The notes beneath the pieces were generated by a model, which saw only the letters and a list, made by a program, of their open reading frames with translations, was not told where the DNA came from and did no database searches. DNA of 64,000 nucleotides from Halomonas sp. GFAJ-1. Lineage in GTDB: Bacteria; Pseudomonadota; Gammaproteobacteria; Pseudomonadales; Halomonadaceae. The stretch is from the NCBI GenBank assembly GCA_002966495.1, contig CP016490.1, forward strand, positions 1,116,001 to 1,180,000, read 5' to 3'. Below, piece by piece: positions 7,840 to 17,300 of the stretch. The translations under genes were made by a program, and so were the position numbers. Numbering within the stretch: the stretch's first letter is position 1; each line of letters opens with the position of its first letter.

Positions 7840-9426
7840 ATGCGTCTTAAGTTTTACTGTCAGAATCGAATTGGCATTCTTCGCGATATAGTGGCTCAGT
7901 TTGCTGATTACCGAATTAATGTCGCGCGGGGCGAAGTGGGCGGTGAGCAGGGCAATACCATCTATTTGCATGTTCCGAACTTACTTAATGCGCAGCTACT
8001 GACGCTTAAGCCGGTATTGGAAGCCATCCCCGGCGTGTTTAGTGTTAAGCGCGCTAGCTTGATGCCCAGTGAGCGCCGTCATTTGGAACTGGATGCGCTG
8101 TTATCCTCGCTTTCTGACCCCGTCATGTCGATTGATATGCAGGGCCGGATTGTGGCGGCTAACCGTATTGCTGTTCAGGTATTGGGGGTGCGTGTTCAAG
8201 AAGTGCCGGGGCTCTCGCTGGATCGTTATCTTGATGAAGTGGATCTTCCCGATTTGATTCGCCGTAACAACTCACGCATCAATGGGCTGCGGATCAAGCT
8301 AAAAGGTGACACTTATCTTGCCGATATCGCGCCACTGCACATGGAAGACACGAAGGTGGATTCACTAGCAGGGGCGGTCGTGACGTTACACCGTGCTGAC
8401 CGTATTGGAGCACGTATTTACCAGGTGCAGCGTCAGGAACTGCGTGGCTTTGAGGCCATTTTTCAGTCGAGTTCGCGATTGGAAGCCGTGATCAACGAGG
8501 CGCGTCGTATGGCGCCACTGGATGCACCGCTGTTAATTGTGGGTGAAACGGGGACGGGAAAAGAGCTGGTGGCCAGGGCCTGTCATTTGGCCAGCCCTCG
8601 GGGGCAAGCGCCGTTTGTGGTGCTTAACTGTGCTGGGCTTCCTGAGTCAATGGCCGAGACAGAGCTTTTCGGTTACGCACCTGGAGCCTTTGAGGGCGCT
8701 CGGCCGGAAGGAAAGCTTGGCCTCCTGGAGCTTAACGAAGGTGGCACGGTCTTTCTTGATGAAGTCGGCGAAATGAGCCCACGGCTGCAGACGAAGCTGT
8801 TGCGTTTTCTTCAGGATGGCGGCTTTCGGCGTGTGGGTAGCGAGGAGGAGACCTTCCTTGATGTCAGAGTAATCTGTGCCACTCAACAAAACCTGCCACA
8901 ACTATGTAGTGAAGGGCTTTTTCGGCTGGATCTTTATCACCGGCTCAATGTGCTTTCGCTACAGGTGCCACCGTTACGTGAATGCCTGGACGGCATCGAG
9001 GAGTTGGCGGCCTATGTACTTGATCGTGCAGCGCGTCAGATAGGCTGCCCTTTGCCGGAGCTTTCGCCCACTGCGCTTGAAAAAATCACCCGCTACGACT
9101 GGCCGGGTAATGTGCGTCAGCTGGAAAATGTGCTCTTCCAGGCGGTGTCGCTGTGTGAAGAGAAGACCATTGAGCCGGTGCATTTGCGCCTTCCTTACAG
9201 CGAAGTGTCTTCTGAGCTGGCGGGGATTCCATTAGAAGGAAGCTTGAGCGACATGCTAGGCGAGGTGGAAAGAAACATCTTAAGTACGCTGTATCAGCAG
9301 CACCCCTCCAGCCGCCAGCTGGGCAAGCGGTTGGGCGTTTCGCACACCACCATTGCCAATAAGCTCAAACGTTACGGGATAGGTGCTCAAGACGATACTC
9401 AAAACAATAGCCAAGACAACACTTAA
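7840..9426 (+). CDS. tyrR: TyrR/PhhR-type aromatic amino acid responsive regulator
   Basis: A 528-residue protein with the TyrR architecture: ACT domain (MRLKFYCQNRIGILRDIVAQ at the N terminus), PAS domain (about residues 80-190, DPVMSIDMQGRIVAANR), AAA+ domain (Walker A GETGTGKE; Walker B GGTVFLDEVGEMSP) and a C-terminal HTH ending PSSRQLGKRLGVSHTTIANK. The sigma-54 contact loop is GAFEGA instead of GAFTGA, as in TyrR and PhhR, which act mainly with sigma-70. The start at 7840 is set by GAGG at 7831-7834; a longer in-frame extension to 7744 has no support. TyrR boxes upstream of the next gene suggest it activates or represses that transporter. Confidence 0.92.
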   Translation: MRLKFYCQNRIGILRDIVAQFADYRINVARGEVGGEQGNTIYLHVPNLLNAQLLTLKPVLEAIPGVFSVKRASLMPSERRHLELDALLSSLSDPVMSIDMQGRIVAANRIAVQVLGVRVQEVPGLSLDRYLDEVDLPDLIRRNNSRINGLRIKLKGDTYLADIAPLHMEDTKVDSLAGAVVTLHRADRIGARIYQVQRQELRGFEAIFQSSSRLEAVINEARRMAPLDAPLLIVGETGTGKELVARACHLASPRGQAPFVVLNCAGLPESMAETELFGYAPGAFEGARPEGKLGLLELNEGGTVFLDEVGEMSPRLQTKLLRFLQDGGFRRVGSEEETFLDVRVICATQQNLPQLCSEGLFRLDLYHRLNVLSLQVPPLRECLDGIEELAAYVLDRAARQIGCPLPELSPTALEKITRYDWPGNVRQLENVLFQAVSLCEEKTIEPVHLRLPYSEVSSELAGIPLEGSLSDMLGEVERNILSTLYQQHPSSRQLGKRLGVSHTTIANKLKRYGIGAQDDTQNNSQDNT

Positions 9427-9488
9427 GTCATTACTAAGAGATAATTTGGGACGATTTTTATAAAATTTTTCATGGCCGTTAAATTAAC

Positions 9489-9506
9489 TGTAACGATTTA
9501 TTTACA
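9489..9506. promoter_or_regulatory. TyrR box 1
   Basis: The sequence TGTAACGATTTATTTACA fits the TyrR consensus TGTAAA-N6-TTTACA with one mismatch and exact 18-bp size. It lies about 290 bp upstream of the NSS transporter start and just downstream of the tyrR gene itself. Confidence 0.75.
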
Positions 9507-9560
9507 GGGTGGCAGAGAAATATAACGCTTGGCCCCCGGCTATCGGCATTTTTTATTAAG

Positions 9561-9578
9561 TGTAACGTATAGTTTACG
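9561..9578. promoter_or_regulatory. TyrR box 2
   Basis: The sequence TGTAACGTATAGTTTACG fits TGTAAA-N6-TTTACA with one mismatch in each arm. It starts 72 bp after box 1, close to seven helical turns, so both boxes face the same side of the DNA. This is the usual layout for cooperative TyrR hexamer binding. Confidence 0.72.
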
Positions 9579-9795
9579 GTTGCGCCTCGCTTAGGCAGCC
9601 AGCGTCTCAATGAATGCGATTTAAGCCCATTCCTGCCCCATGGCTATCCCCATAGACTCTTTATAGATTGCTCTTTATGACGGGTTGACCGCCGTTGGTT
9701 GGCTTTTATAAGCAGCTAATCGCTTTTAAGTAGCTGTTCTAGCTGCTCATCAATAAATAGCCTAATAAAACAATACAAATTCATAAGGTTTCCCA

Positions 9796-11256
9796 ATGAC
9801 AACGACAAATACGCCTCCCAAAACGCTGTGGCTGGGCCGCTGGGGGTTTGTGCTGGCAGCCACGGGTTCTGCAGTGGGCCTGGGTAATATCTGGAAGTTT
9901 CCTTACATCACCGGCGAGTTCGGGGGGGGCGCTTTTGTGCTGGTCTATCTGGCCTGCATATTGGCGGTCGGTGTTCCTATCATGATGGCTGAAATCAGCT
10001 TCGGCCGCCGTGGAAGGGGCAGCCCGATTGACGCTATCCGTCGTGTGGTACACGAGTCGGGCCGCGGCAGTTTCTGGTCGATCTTCGGCTGGATGGCCAT
10101 GCTCTGTGGGTTCATGATTCTGTCGTTCTATGTAGTGGTCGCTGGCTGGTCATTCTCCTATCTGTGGAAAATGCTGAGCGGCGGACTGGCGGGTAATAGC
10201 GTCGAAGACATGGCGGCTATTTTTTCCGCCAATAACGCTAATCCGTTTTCACTCGGCGCTTGGAGCACGCTGGTTACGGTGCTCACCATGTTTATTGTGG
10301 GCAAAGGCGTACAGGCCGGTATTGAAAAGAGCGTGAGCTGGATGATGCCTGGCATGGTGATCATGCTGGGCATACTGATTGGCTACGGTGCGTTTTCCGG
10401 CGGCTTTGCAGAGGCATGGTCGTTTCTGTTTTCCTTCAACACGGAAGGGTTAAGCAGCGAAGGCTTGCTCGCAGCGCTAGGGCACGCCTTCTTTACCTTG
10501 TCGCTCGCATCTGGTGCGATTCTTACCTACGGCTCTTACTTGCCAGACGGGCACTCCATCGCGCGCACGACGTTTAGCGTGGCTATCGCTGATACCGTAG
10601 TTGCACTGATGGCTGGCTTGGCTATTTTTCCGATTATTTTTGCTAACGGAATGAACCCCGGCGAGGGCCCAGGGCTGATTTTCATGAGCCTGCCGCTGGC
10701 GTTCCAAGCGATGCCCTTTGGCACATTGTTTGGCATTCTGTTCTTTTTGATGCTGTCGATGGCGGCGCTTACCTCGTCGATTTCGATGATCGAGGCGACG
10801 GTAGCCTGGCTCACTGGAAGCAAGGGAATGACGCGTAAACAGGCATCGTGGGGTGTGGGTATTGTGCTGTGGTTAGTGAGCACCTTGGCGATGCTGTCGT
10901 TCAATGTTGGTGCTGATTGGTCGCTGGCTGGGCGAAACTTCTTTGGCTGGTTAGATTACTTAACTTCCCGCTGGATGATGCCGCTAGGTGGCCTAGGCAT
11001 GGCACTGATGGCAGGCTTCCTGCTGCGTAATGAAATATTCAGGGAAGAGCTAGGACTTACCCGCACTCAGCATATGCTGTGGTTGTTTATGGTGCGTTAC
11101 GTCAGCCCGCTAGGCATTGTGTTAATTTTCATCGATGCGCTGGGCCTTGCCACCCTCCAGGTAGGCACTCAGTGGCCGTGGTTGCTGGCGCTGCTGGCGC
11201 TTGTCACCGTGGTGGGAGAATTGGCTAGCCCGCGACTGCGTCACCAAGCCTATTAG
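9796..11256 (+). CDS. NSS-family sodium-dependent transporter, probably for aromatic amino acids
   Basis: A 486-residue integral membrane protein of the neurotransmitter:sodium symporter (LeuT-fold) family. The first segment holds the sodium-site signature FVLAATGSAVGLGNIWKFPY, followed by GGGAFVLVYL. About eleven hydrophobic segments can be counted. It stands alone in its transcription unit, with two TyrR boxes in the 369-bp upstream region and the TyrR-type gene immediately before it. This context suggests it imports tyrosine, phenylalanine or tryptophan; TnaT-type tryptophan transporters belong to this family. Substrate assignment is inference. Confidence 0.88.
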   Translation: MTTTNTPPKTLWLGRWGFVLAATGSAVGLGNIWKFPYITGEFGGGAFVLVYLACILAVGVPIMMAEISFGRRGRGSPIDAIRRVVHESGRGSFWSIFGWMAMLCGFMILSFYVVVAGWSFSYLWKMLSGGLAGNSVEDMAAIFSANNANPFSLGAWSTLVTVLTMFIVGKGVQAGIEKSVSWMMPGMVIMLGILIGYGAFSGGFAEAWSFLFSFNTEGLSSEGLLAALGHAFFTLSLASGAILTYGSYLPDGHSIARTTFSVAIADTVVALMAGLAIFPIIFANGMNPGEGPGLIFMSLPLAFQAMPFGTLFGILFFLMLSMAALTSSISMIEATVAWLTGSKGMTRKQASWGVGIVLWLVSTLAMLSFNVGADWSLAGRNFFGWLDYLTSRWMMPLGGLGMALMAGFLLRNEIFREELGLTRTQHMLWLFMVRYVSPLGIVLIFIDALGLATLQVGTQWPWLLALLALVTVVGELASPRLRHQAY

Positions 11257-11268
11257 CGCACGCGGTAC

Positions 11269-11286
11269 CAGCTGTTTAAACAGCTG
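11269..11286. repeat. 18-bp perfect palindrome CAGCTGTTTAAACAGCTG
   Basis: An uninterrupted self-complementary 18-mer, 13 bp after the stop of the NSS transporter gene and 10 bp before the terminator hairpin. It could be part of the transcript's 3' structure or a protein site. No known motif is assigned. Confidence 0.6.
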
Positions 11287-11290
11287 CCTG

Positions 11291-11326
11291 AAAAACGCCC
11301 CCATCAAATGCTGATGGGGGCGTTTT
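11291..11326 (+). terminator. Rho-independent terminator after the NSS transporter
   Basis: Arms CGCCCCCATCA (11296-11306) and TGATGGGGGCG (11312-11322) with loop AATGC, preceded by five A and followed by four T. The flanking A and T runs would allow it to act in both directions. Confidence 0.9.
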
Positions 11327-11493
11327 GCGTTATTGGCATGGCTTGTTTCGCACAGTCATCTATTTCAAAGCCTACATACAAGCCTATTGAGCAATGTTAA
11401 ATTAGCAAGCGTTGGGTTTGGCTCGATAGTTTAATTAGGCCGATAGTAAAGTACGACACCAATAACGGATCATAAAATACCAGGAACACGATT

Positions 11494-12024
11494 GTGTTAA
11501 AAAAATTTTGCGTTAACTCTTCGCTACTAACAATACTCACATTTGCGGCTGGGTCCGCCCATGCTGGCGGCTATGTGGGGGCATCTGTCGGTCAATCAGA
11601 GTTTCCGGGGGATTATGACCACTCCCTTAGCTTTTCTGTAAAAGGTGGCTATGCAGTGAGTGAGCATTTAGCGTTTGAAGTGGCTTACTTAAATCTCGGT
11701 AGTTCCAAAGATAAAAATGAAAACCACCCTACCCCTCCCTGGGAGGCTGAGGTAACGGGTATCAATACATCGTTAGTACTGAGCGCGCCTCTAAATCAAC
11801 GGATTGATATGTTCGCTAAAGTGGGCGGCTTCTTTTGGCGTGTTGACGTTAGTGAAGACGGTTATGGCAATATTTTCTCTGACAGAGGCACTGATATCAG
11901 CTTTGGTGTAGGCGGGGCTTACCACGTCGCTGACGATATTTCCGTATTTGCTGAATACCAGCGTTTTGATGTTGATAGCGGAAAAATAGACAACTTTGCG
12001 GCGGGTATACACTTGTTTTTCTAG
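11494..12024 (+). CDS. Small outer-membrane beta-barrel protein
   Basis: A 176-residue secreted protein. The N terminus is a signal peptide (MLKKF, a hydrophobic stretch, then SAHA before GGYVGASVG; cleavage near residue 24). The rest alternates short amphipathic strands with turns and ends in Phe-Phe (AAGIHLFF), the C-terminal signature recognised by the Bam machinery. The pattern fits an eight-stranded barrel of the OmpA-N/OmpW-like opacity-protein group. It has a GTG start with AGGA at 11482-11485. It is monocistronic, between a terminator and a convergent TRAP gene. Function beyond an outer-membrane location is unknown. Confidence 0.8.
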   Translation: MLKKFCVNSSLLTILTFAAGSAHAGGYVGASVGQSEFPGDYDHSLSFSVKGGYAVSEHLAFEVAYLNLGSSKDKNENHPTPPWEAEVTGINTSLVLSAPLNQRIDMFAKVGGFFWRVDVSEDGYGNIFSDRGTDISFGVGGAYHVADDISVFAEYQRFDVDSGKIDNFAAGIHLFF

Positions 12025-12161
12025 CCAGCGAGCCTGTGGCTGATCGAGAGGCAAAGCCCCCCCAATCCATGTATAGGGTGGGGGCAGCGACGTCCATCGT
12101 CATGCTCCCTTAGGTGTGCTGGGTAATGATCTCAGTATCAACCGATGCGCACTGCATGACC

Positions 12162-12175
12162 TTGATACGGGTCAA
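12162..12175. promoter_or_regulatory. ANR/FNR-like box TTGATACGGGTCAA
   Basis: It matches the Pseudomonas-type ANR consensus TTGAT-N4-(A/G)TCAA exactly, but lies between two convergent genes, so the target promoter is not obvious. Confidence 0.35.
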
Positions 12176-12330
12176 TTTGGTTTCAAGTGAGATCGTATGG
12201 TGCAGATGATGAGAGCGCTGGAAAGAAGAGCGCTGAGAGCCAAGGTGGGGTGGTGAAAGCTGGCAAGAAGTGACGTGGGAGGGAAAGCGCTGAACAGTGG
12301 TGTTTATGGGGGAGGCATCAGCGTATCAAT

Positions 12331-12368
12331 GTGTTCTCGCCGCTCGCTATGCGTCGCGGCGAGAACAC
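12331..12368. terminator. Stem-loop at the 3' end of the orphan TRAP gene
   Basis: Thirteen-base perfect arms GTGTTCTCGCCGC (12331-12343) and GCGGCGAGAACAC (12356-12368) around a 12-nt loop, 5 nt beyond the stop codon. No T-run follows on either strand, so it may protect the 3' end instead of acting as a strong intrinsic terminator. Confidence 0.6.
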
Positions 12369-12372
12369 TCGT

Positions 12373-13428
12373 CTACTGGCTTACAACACGGTTGGCGATA
12401 CTCTCTTCCTCCGCTGCATTAACTAACTGCTCACGAAAGAAGGCAAGCGCTGCTGGCGCGTCCACACCACGGCTCTTTACAGACTCACTCCAGGCATCCT
12501 GCAAGTTGCTGGCGACGCCCCGCAGGTGGTCAATGTCTTGTTCCGATGCTTGGGTAAAGGTCGCGCCATTTTCTTCACCAAATTCAACGCCACGCTGGTC
12601 GGAAATATCCATCATGTAGCCAAATAGGCGTGAAAGCCGCTCGCCCGATACGCTTTCAATTGCCGCGCGGTCTTCGTCCGACACTTGATCCCAGAACATC
12701 GGGTTCATCACAATCGCAAAGCTGCCGCGATAGAAGCCGCCATCTACGGTAAGGGTATGCGGGGCTACTTCGGCAACGCGAAAGCTGCGCAAGCTTTCAA
12801 GTGTTAGCATCGCACCGTCAACAACGCCTTGGGAGGCCGCTTCGTAGGTGCCTGTTGGAGGAATGGCGACCCCAGTCACTGACATTGCCTCGGCTAAGCC
12901 ACTCATCACTCCGCCGCCCACGCGCAGCCGTTTGCCGGCAAGCTCATCAATTGAGCTTATTTGATCACGGGTAAATATTTGCCCTGGGCCATGCACGCCC
13001 ATCGCCACCACATCAACGCCACGGTGCTCATTAGCTTGCTGTAAATACTCTTGATGGGTATGCCAATAAGCGGCGGAAGCATCTTCTGAGGAGAACTCCT
13101 CAAACGTAGGGAATTCAGGCAGCTGCGTTGCTAGAAAGCGGCCCGCCATATGCGCATGAAAAATCCAACTGGCGTCCGCAATGCCATCCGCAACGATCTC
13201 CATTTGTGCGGGAGGTGGCCCCATATCATGCACCACCTCTACCGTGACCCGGTCATCAGTGGCTTCCTCAATCCACGCCTTCCAGGTCGGCCAAACAATG
13301 GTATTGACGCCATGGTTAGGCCCGCCCCAGGTACTGACGGTGATCGTTGTTTGTGCAAGTGCCGACATACTAAATGCCATGCTTGAAATAGCGATGGCAC
13401 CTACGAGTAAGCGAGCAGGTTTATTCAT
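12373..13428 (-). CDS. Orphan TRAP transporter substrate-binding protein (DctP family)
   Basis: A 351-residue periplasmic solute receptor with a signal peptide (cleavage after SALA, before QTTITVSTWGGPNHG). The conserved TRAP receptor elements are present, including GKRLRVGGGV with the carboxylate-binding Arg and GVVDGAM. No membrane subunit gene is nearby. By eye it is about two-thirds identical, nearly without gaps, to the receptor of the complete TRAP system at 26736-29685, sharing long blocks such as SVSGERLSRLFGYMMD. It may therefore use that system's permease as a second receptor with a different ligand range. Ligand is unknown; the surrounding genes suggest an aromatic or organic acid. 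Confidence 0.88.
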   Translation of the reverse strand: MNKPARLLVGAIAISSMAFSMSALAQTTITVSTWGGPNHGVNTIVWPTWKAWIEEATDDRVTVEVVHDMGPPPAQMEIVADGIADASWIFHAHMAGRFLATQLPEFPTFEEFSSEDASAAYWHTHQEYLQQANEHRGVDVVAMGVHGPGQIFTRDQISSIDELAGKRLRVGGGVMSGLAEAMSVTGVAIPPTGTYEAASQGVVDGAMLTLESLRSFRVAEVAPHTLTVDGGFYRGSFAIVMNPMFWDQVSDEDRAAIESVSGERLSRLFGYMMDISDQRGVEFGEENGATFTQASEQDIDHLRGVASNLQDAWSESVKSRGVDAPAALAFFREQLVNAAEEESIANRVVSQ

Positions 13429-13683
13429 TTTTAAAGCTCCAGAGCCGGCGCTATTAGGCCTTGTACGAAAACCTAGCGCCTGTGTTGTTATTGGTAATGC
13501 CTAACCCCGGGCAAGTGGCGTCTTCTCGGGGCTGCGTAAATCACACCGGTTACCATGCCTCTGGATAGTTTCAATAGCAACTAATTTGAGAGCGGTTGGT
13601 ATTGTACTTAAGTCTTGGGTTTTAAGTTTTACAGAACTCGGGTGCTTAAAGATCTACAAGTTTGGCGGCCGTGGTCAGTGGAG

Positions 13684-14166
13684 TCAGCGAATCGGGATAG
13701 CGGTCTCTTCTTTGATATTACGTAGCACGAAATTGGAGCTGACCTGGGAGATACCATTTAGGGTGAAGAGCTTCTCATTCAGAAAACGGTCGTAAGCCGC
13801 CATATCTTCAATAACTACTCGCAGTACGAAATCGGCGTTGCCGGTGGTGGCGTAGCACTGCAGCACTTCTGGGTACTGCAGAATGCGATTTTCAAACTCA
13901 ACGGTATTGTCAATGTGATGGCGAACCAGCGTCACCATGACCAATGCTGATAGTGGCTGGCCCACTAAGCTGGGCTCCACCAGCGCAGCAAAACGGCGGA
14001 TAACGCCACTCTCTTCCAAGGCCTTTACGCGACGCCAGCAGGCGGCGGGGGAAAGCCCGATCTGTTCGGCAAGCTCATTGTTGGTAATGCGCCCCTGTTG
14101 CTGAAGCAGGGTAAGAATGCGCTGATCATGTCTGTCTAAGGTGATTTCTTTCGTCACTTCTCTCAT
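13684..14166 (-). CDS. Lrp/AsnC-family transcriptional regulator (ior-linked)
   Basis: A 160-residue regulator with an N-terminal winged HTH (ITNNELAEQIGLSPAACWRR) and a C-terminal RAM domain (YATTGNADFVLRVVIEDMAAYD). It is divergent from the large indolepyruvate ferredoxin oxidoreductase gene with 177 bp between, the usual layout for a local regulator of that enzyme. It differs clearly from the other Lrp-type protein at 7278-7754. The likely effector is an aromatic or branched-chain amino acid, by analogy with family members. Confidence 0.9.
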   Translation of the reverse strand: MREVTKEITLDRHDQRILTLLQQQGRITNNELAEQIGLSPAACWRRVKALEESGVIRRFAALVEPSLVGQPLSALVMVTLVRHHIDNTVEFENRILQYPEVLQCYATTGNADFVLRVVIEDMAAYDRFLNEKLFTLNGISQVSSNFVLRNIKEETAIPIR

Positions 14167-14343
14167 GGCGTCATTTCATTTATTTGTGGTTTGTTGAATA
14201 TCATTGCGTCTAAAGAAAAAAAATGAAAGGAATGATTAATAACCAGACTTTTGAAGAGTGAATTAGCAAGCACCTTTAGTGCGCTCTTGGCTAGACTCAA
14301 GCGTATTACAACTATAACTCTTCAACCGTACTGGTGATCTCTC

Positions 14344-17300
14344 ATGACAATCCACTCAATCGCTGAGCAGGCTGGTTCTACTAACCCGTCTCTCGATATC
14401 ACACTTGATGACTACGAACTGGCTGACCGCTATAGCCGCGGAGAAGGCCGTGTCTTTCTAACCGGCACCCAGGCGTTGGTGCGCATTGCTTTGCGCCAGG
14501 CCGAGCTTGATCGCCGCGATGGCCGCCACACGGCAGGTCTCATCAGCGGCTATCGTGGCTCTCCCTTGGGCGGTGTAGACCAAGAGATTTGGCGAGCGAA
14601 AGCCGCTATGGCATCGCACAAAATTGATTTTGTCCCCGCGATCAATGAAGACCTGGCTGCCACCATGATGCTGGGCTGCCAGCAGGTAGAGACAGACCCT
14701 GAACGGCAGGTCGATGGCGTCTTTGGTATGTGGTATGGCAAAGGGCCAGGCGTTGATCGCGCGGGTGACGCGTTAAAGCACGGTAATGCCTATGGCAGCT
14801 CACCGACTGGCGGTGTGCTGGTGGTCGCGGGTGATGACCATGGGTGTGTGTCGTCCTCAATGCCACACCAGTCGGATGTTGCCTTTATGGCGTGGTTTAT
14901 GCCGGTGGTGAGCCCTGCTTCATTGGCAGAATATGAACGCTTTGGGCTGTGGGGTTATGCACTTTCACGTTTCTCGGGTTGCTGGGTGGGTTTCAAAGCG
15001 GTTTCTGAAACCGTCGAGAGTGGCGCGTCGGTGGACGTGCCCCCGTTACCGGAATATGTAACGCCTGAATTCGATGTGCCGGAAGGCGGTCTACATTATC
15101 GCTGGCCCGACTTGCCGGGGCCGCAGCTTGAGACCCGCCTTGAGCACAAGCTGGCTGCCGTTCAGGCGTTTGCCACGGCCAACCCGATTGATCAGTATTT
15201 ATTTCGCCAAGAACAGGCGACGTTTGGGCTGGTGACCACCGGCAAGGGACACCTGGATTTACTTGAGGCGCTGCGTTTATTGGGGCTGGATGAAGCGAAG
15301 CTGCGTGAATTGGGTGTGGAAATATACAAAGTTGGGATGGTATGGCCGCTCCATCGACCCGGCATTCTTGAGTTTATTCATGGCAAGCGCGAGGTGCTGG
15401 TCATTGAAGAGAAACGCGGCATTATTGAAAGCCAGCTAAAAGAGTACATGTCAGAACCCGACCATCCAGGCGAAGTGATCATTACCGGCAAGCAGGATGA
15501 AACTGGCAAACCGCTGATTCCCTTTGTTGGAGAGCTTGGCCCGCGCCTCTTGGCAGGCTTTGTCGCAGAGCGTTTAGCGCGCTTTTTCAAGATTGATTTT
15601 AGCGACAAGCTGGCAACCGTTGATGCGTGCCAAGCAGGTGTTAAAGAGCTTGGCGGTGTACGTCGCATGCCGTATTTCTGCTCCGGTTGCCCACACAACA
15701 GCTCGACGAAAGTGCCGGAAGGCAGTAAAGCCCTGGCGGGGATCGGCTGCCACTTTATGGCCTCGTGGATGGACCGCAGCACCGAATCATTAATTCAGAT
15801 GGGTGGCGAAGGCGTTAACTGGGTAGGCAAGAGTCGCTTTACCGGCAATGGTCATATTTTCCAGAACTTAGGCGAAGGCACCTGGTTTCACTCCGGCTCA
15901 ATGGCGGTGCGCCAGGCAGTGGCTGCCAACGTCAATATTACCTACAAAATTCTATTCAACGACGCGGTGGCCATGACGGGCGGCCAGCCGGTGGATGGGC
16001 AAATTAATGTTCCGATGATTGCCCGACAATCGCTGGATGAAGGCGTTCGCCGGGTCATGGTGGTCAGTGACGAACCGGAGAAGTACCGGGGGCATGAAAA
16101 GGAATTCCCTGAAGGGGTGACTTTCCACGGCCGCGAAGAGATGGATACGCTACAACGTGAACTGCGCGAGATCCCCGGCTGCACCGTGTTGATATATGAC
16201 CAGGCATGCGCAGCTGAAAAGCGCCGTCGGCGCAAGCGCGGGTTGATGGAAGACCCAGCCCGCCGCGTGTTTATCAACCACCATGTCTGTGAGGGCTGTG
16301 GAGACTGCTCGGTACAGTCGAACTGTTTATCGGTGGTGCCTCGCGAGACCGAGTTAGGACGCAAGCGCAAAATCGACCAGTCGTCCTGCAACAAGGATAT
16401 GTCCTGTGTCAGCGGCTTTTGCCCTAGCTTTGTCACTGTTGAAGGTGGCGAACTGCGTAAAGGTCAAGGTGTGACGGCCGACAACGCCTTTTGGAAACGG
16501 GTGTCGCATTTGCCAAGCCCTGCTATTGCCCCTTTGGCGGCCCCTTATGATCTGCTGGTGGGGGGCGTTGGCGGCACAGGCGTAGTGACCGTTGGCCAGC
16601 TGATCACCATGGCTGCTCACCTGGAAGGCAAGGGCTCCAGTGTGCTCGACTTCATGGGGTTTGCGCAAAAAGGCGGGGCGGTACTTAGCTATGTCCGCTT
16701 GGCATCTCAGCCCAGCGAGCTTAATCAGGTACGTATCGAAGCGGGTCAGGCCGATGCAATGATCGCTTGCGATATGGTGGTGGCCAGTTCGCAGAAAGCG
16801 CTGAATGTGCTGCAGCCGACCACGCGTATTGTGGCCAATCTGGCCGAGCTCGCCACGGCGGACTATGTCCTTTATCGCGATGCGGATATGCAGCCCGGCA
16901 AGCGCCTTAACATGCTGCGTGATGCAGTGGGAGATGCACGCTTCGCGTCGCTGGACGCCAATCGCCTAGCGGAACAGCTGCTAGGGGATACCGTATTTTC
17001 CAATATGATGATGCTGGGGTTTGCATGGCAACAGGGGCTAGTGCCACTTTCTGAACCTGCACTGCAGCGTGCCTTGGAGCTTAACGGCGTCGCCGTAGAA
17101 AAGAACCGTCAGGCCTTTGCCTGGGGCCGCTTGGCAGCGGTGGAGCCCGACTACCTTCAGCAGCACTTGGATACGATGCCACTGTCCGCGAATGCTACGC
17201 TGGACGACGTGGTCGCGCGTAATAGCCGTCATCTGGAGCGTTATCAGAACCGTGCTTTGGCTGAGCGTTACGTCGCCCAGGTGACGAAAGTGCGTGACGC

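Larger units (their letters stand above)
12025..12372. other. Convergent intergenic region, no gene seen
   Basis: A 348-bp stretch between the 3' ends of the barrel gene and the orphan TRAP binding-protein gene. It holds a G/C-rich inverted region near 12056-12085, an ANR/FNR-like palindrome at 12162-12175 and a strong stem-loop at 12331-12368. No ORF of note was found. The presence of a regulator-like site between two 3' ends would fit an unannotated small RNA, but nothing proves it. Confidence 0.45.

Noticed and set aside
8647..8901. Minus-strand frames inside the TyrR AAA+ domain
   Set aside because: They are antisense to a conserved ATPase domain and have no ribosome-binding site or family match.
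11897..12103. Minus-strand frames overlapping the outer-membrane barrel gene
   Set aside because: They are shadows of a well-supported secreted protein gene and have no recognisable domains.
13605..13613. TACTTAAGT upstream of the orphan TRAP receptor, shared with the palindrome upstream of the TRAP operon
   Set aside because: A nine-base match between two intergenic regions of this size is expected by chance about once.
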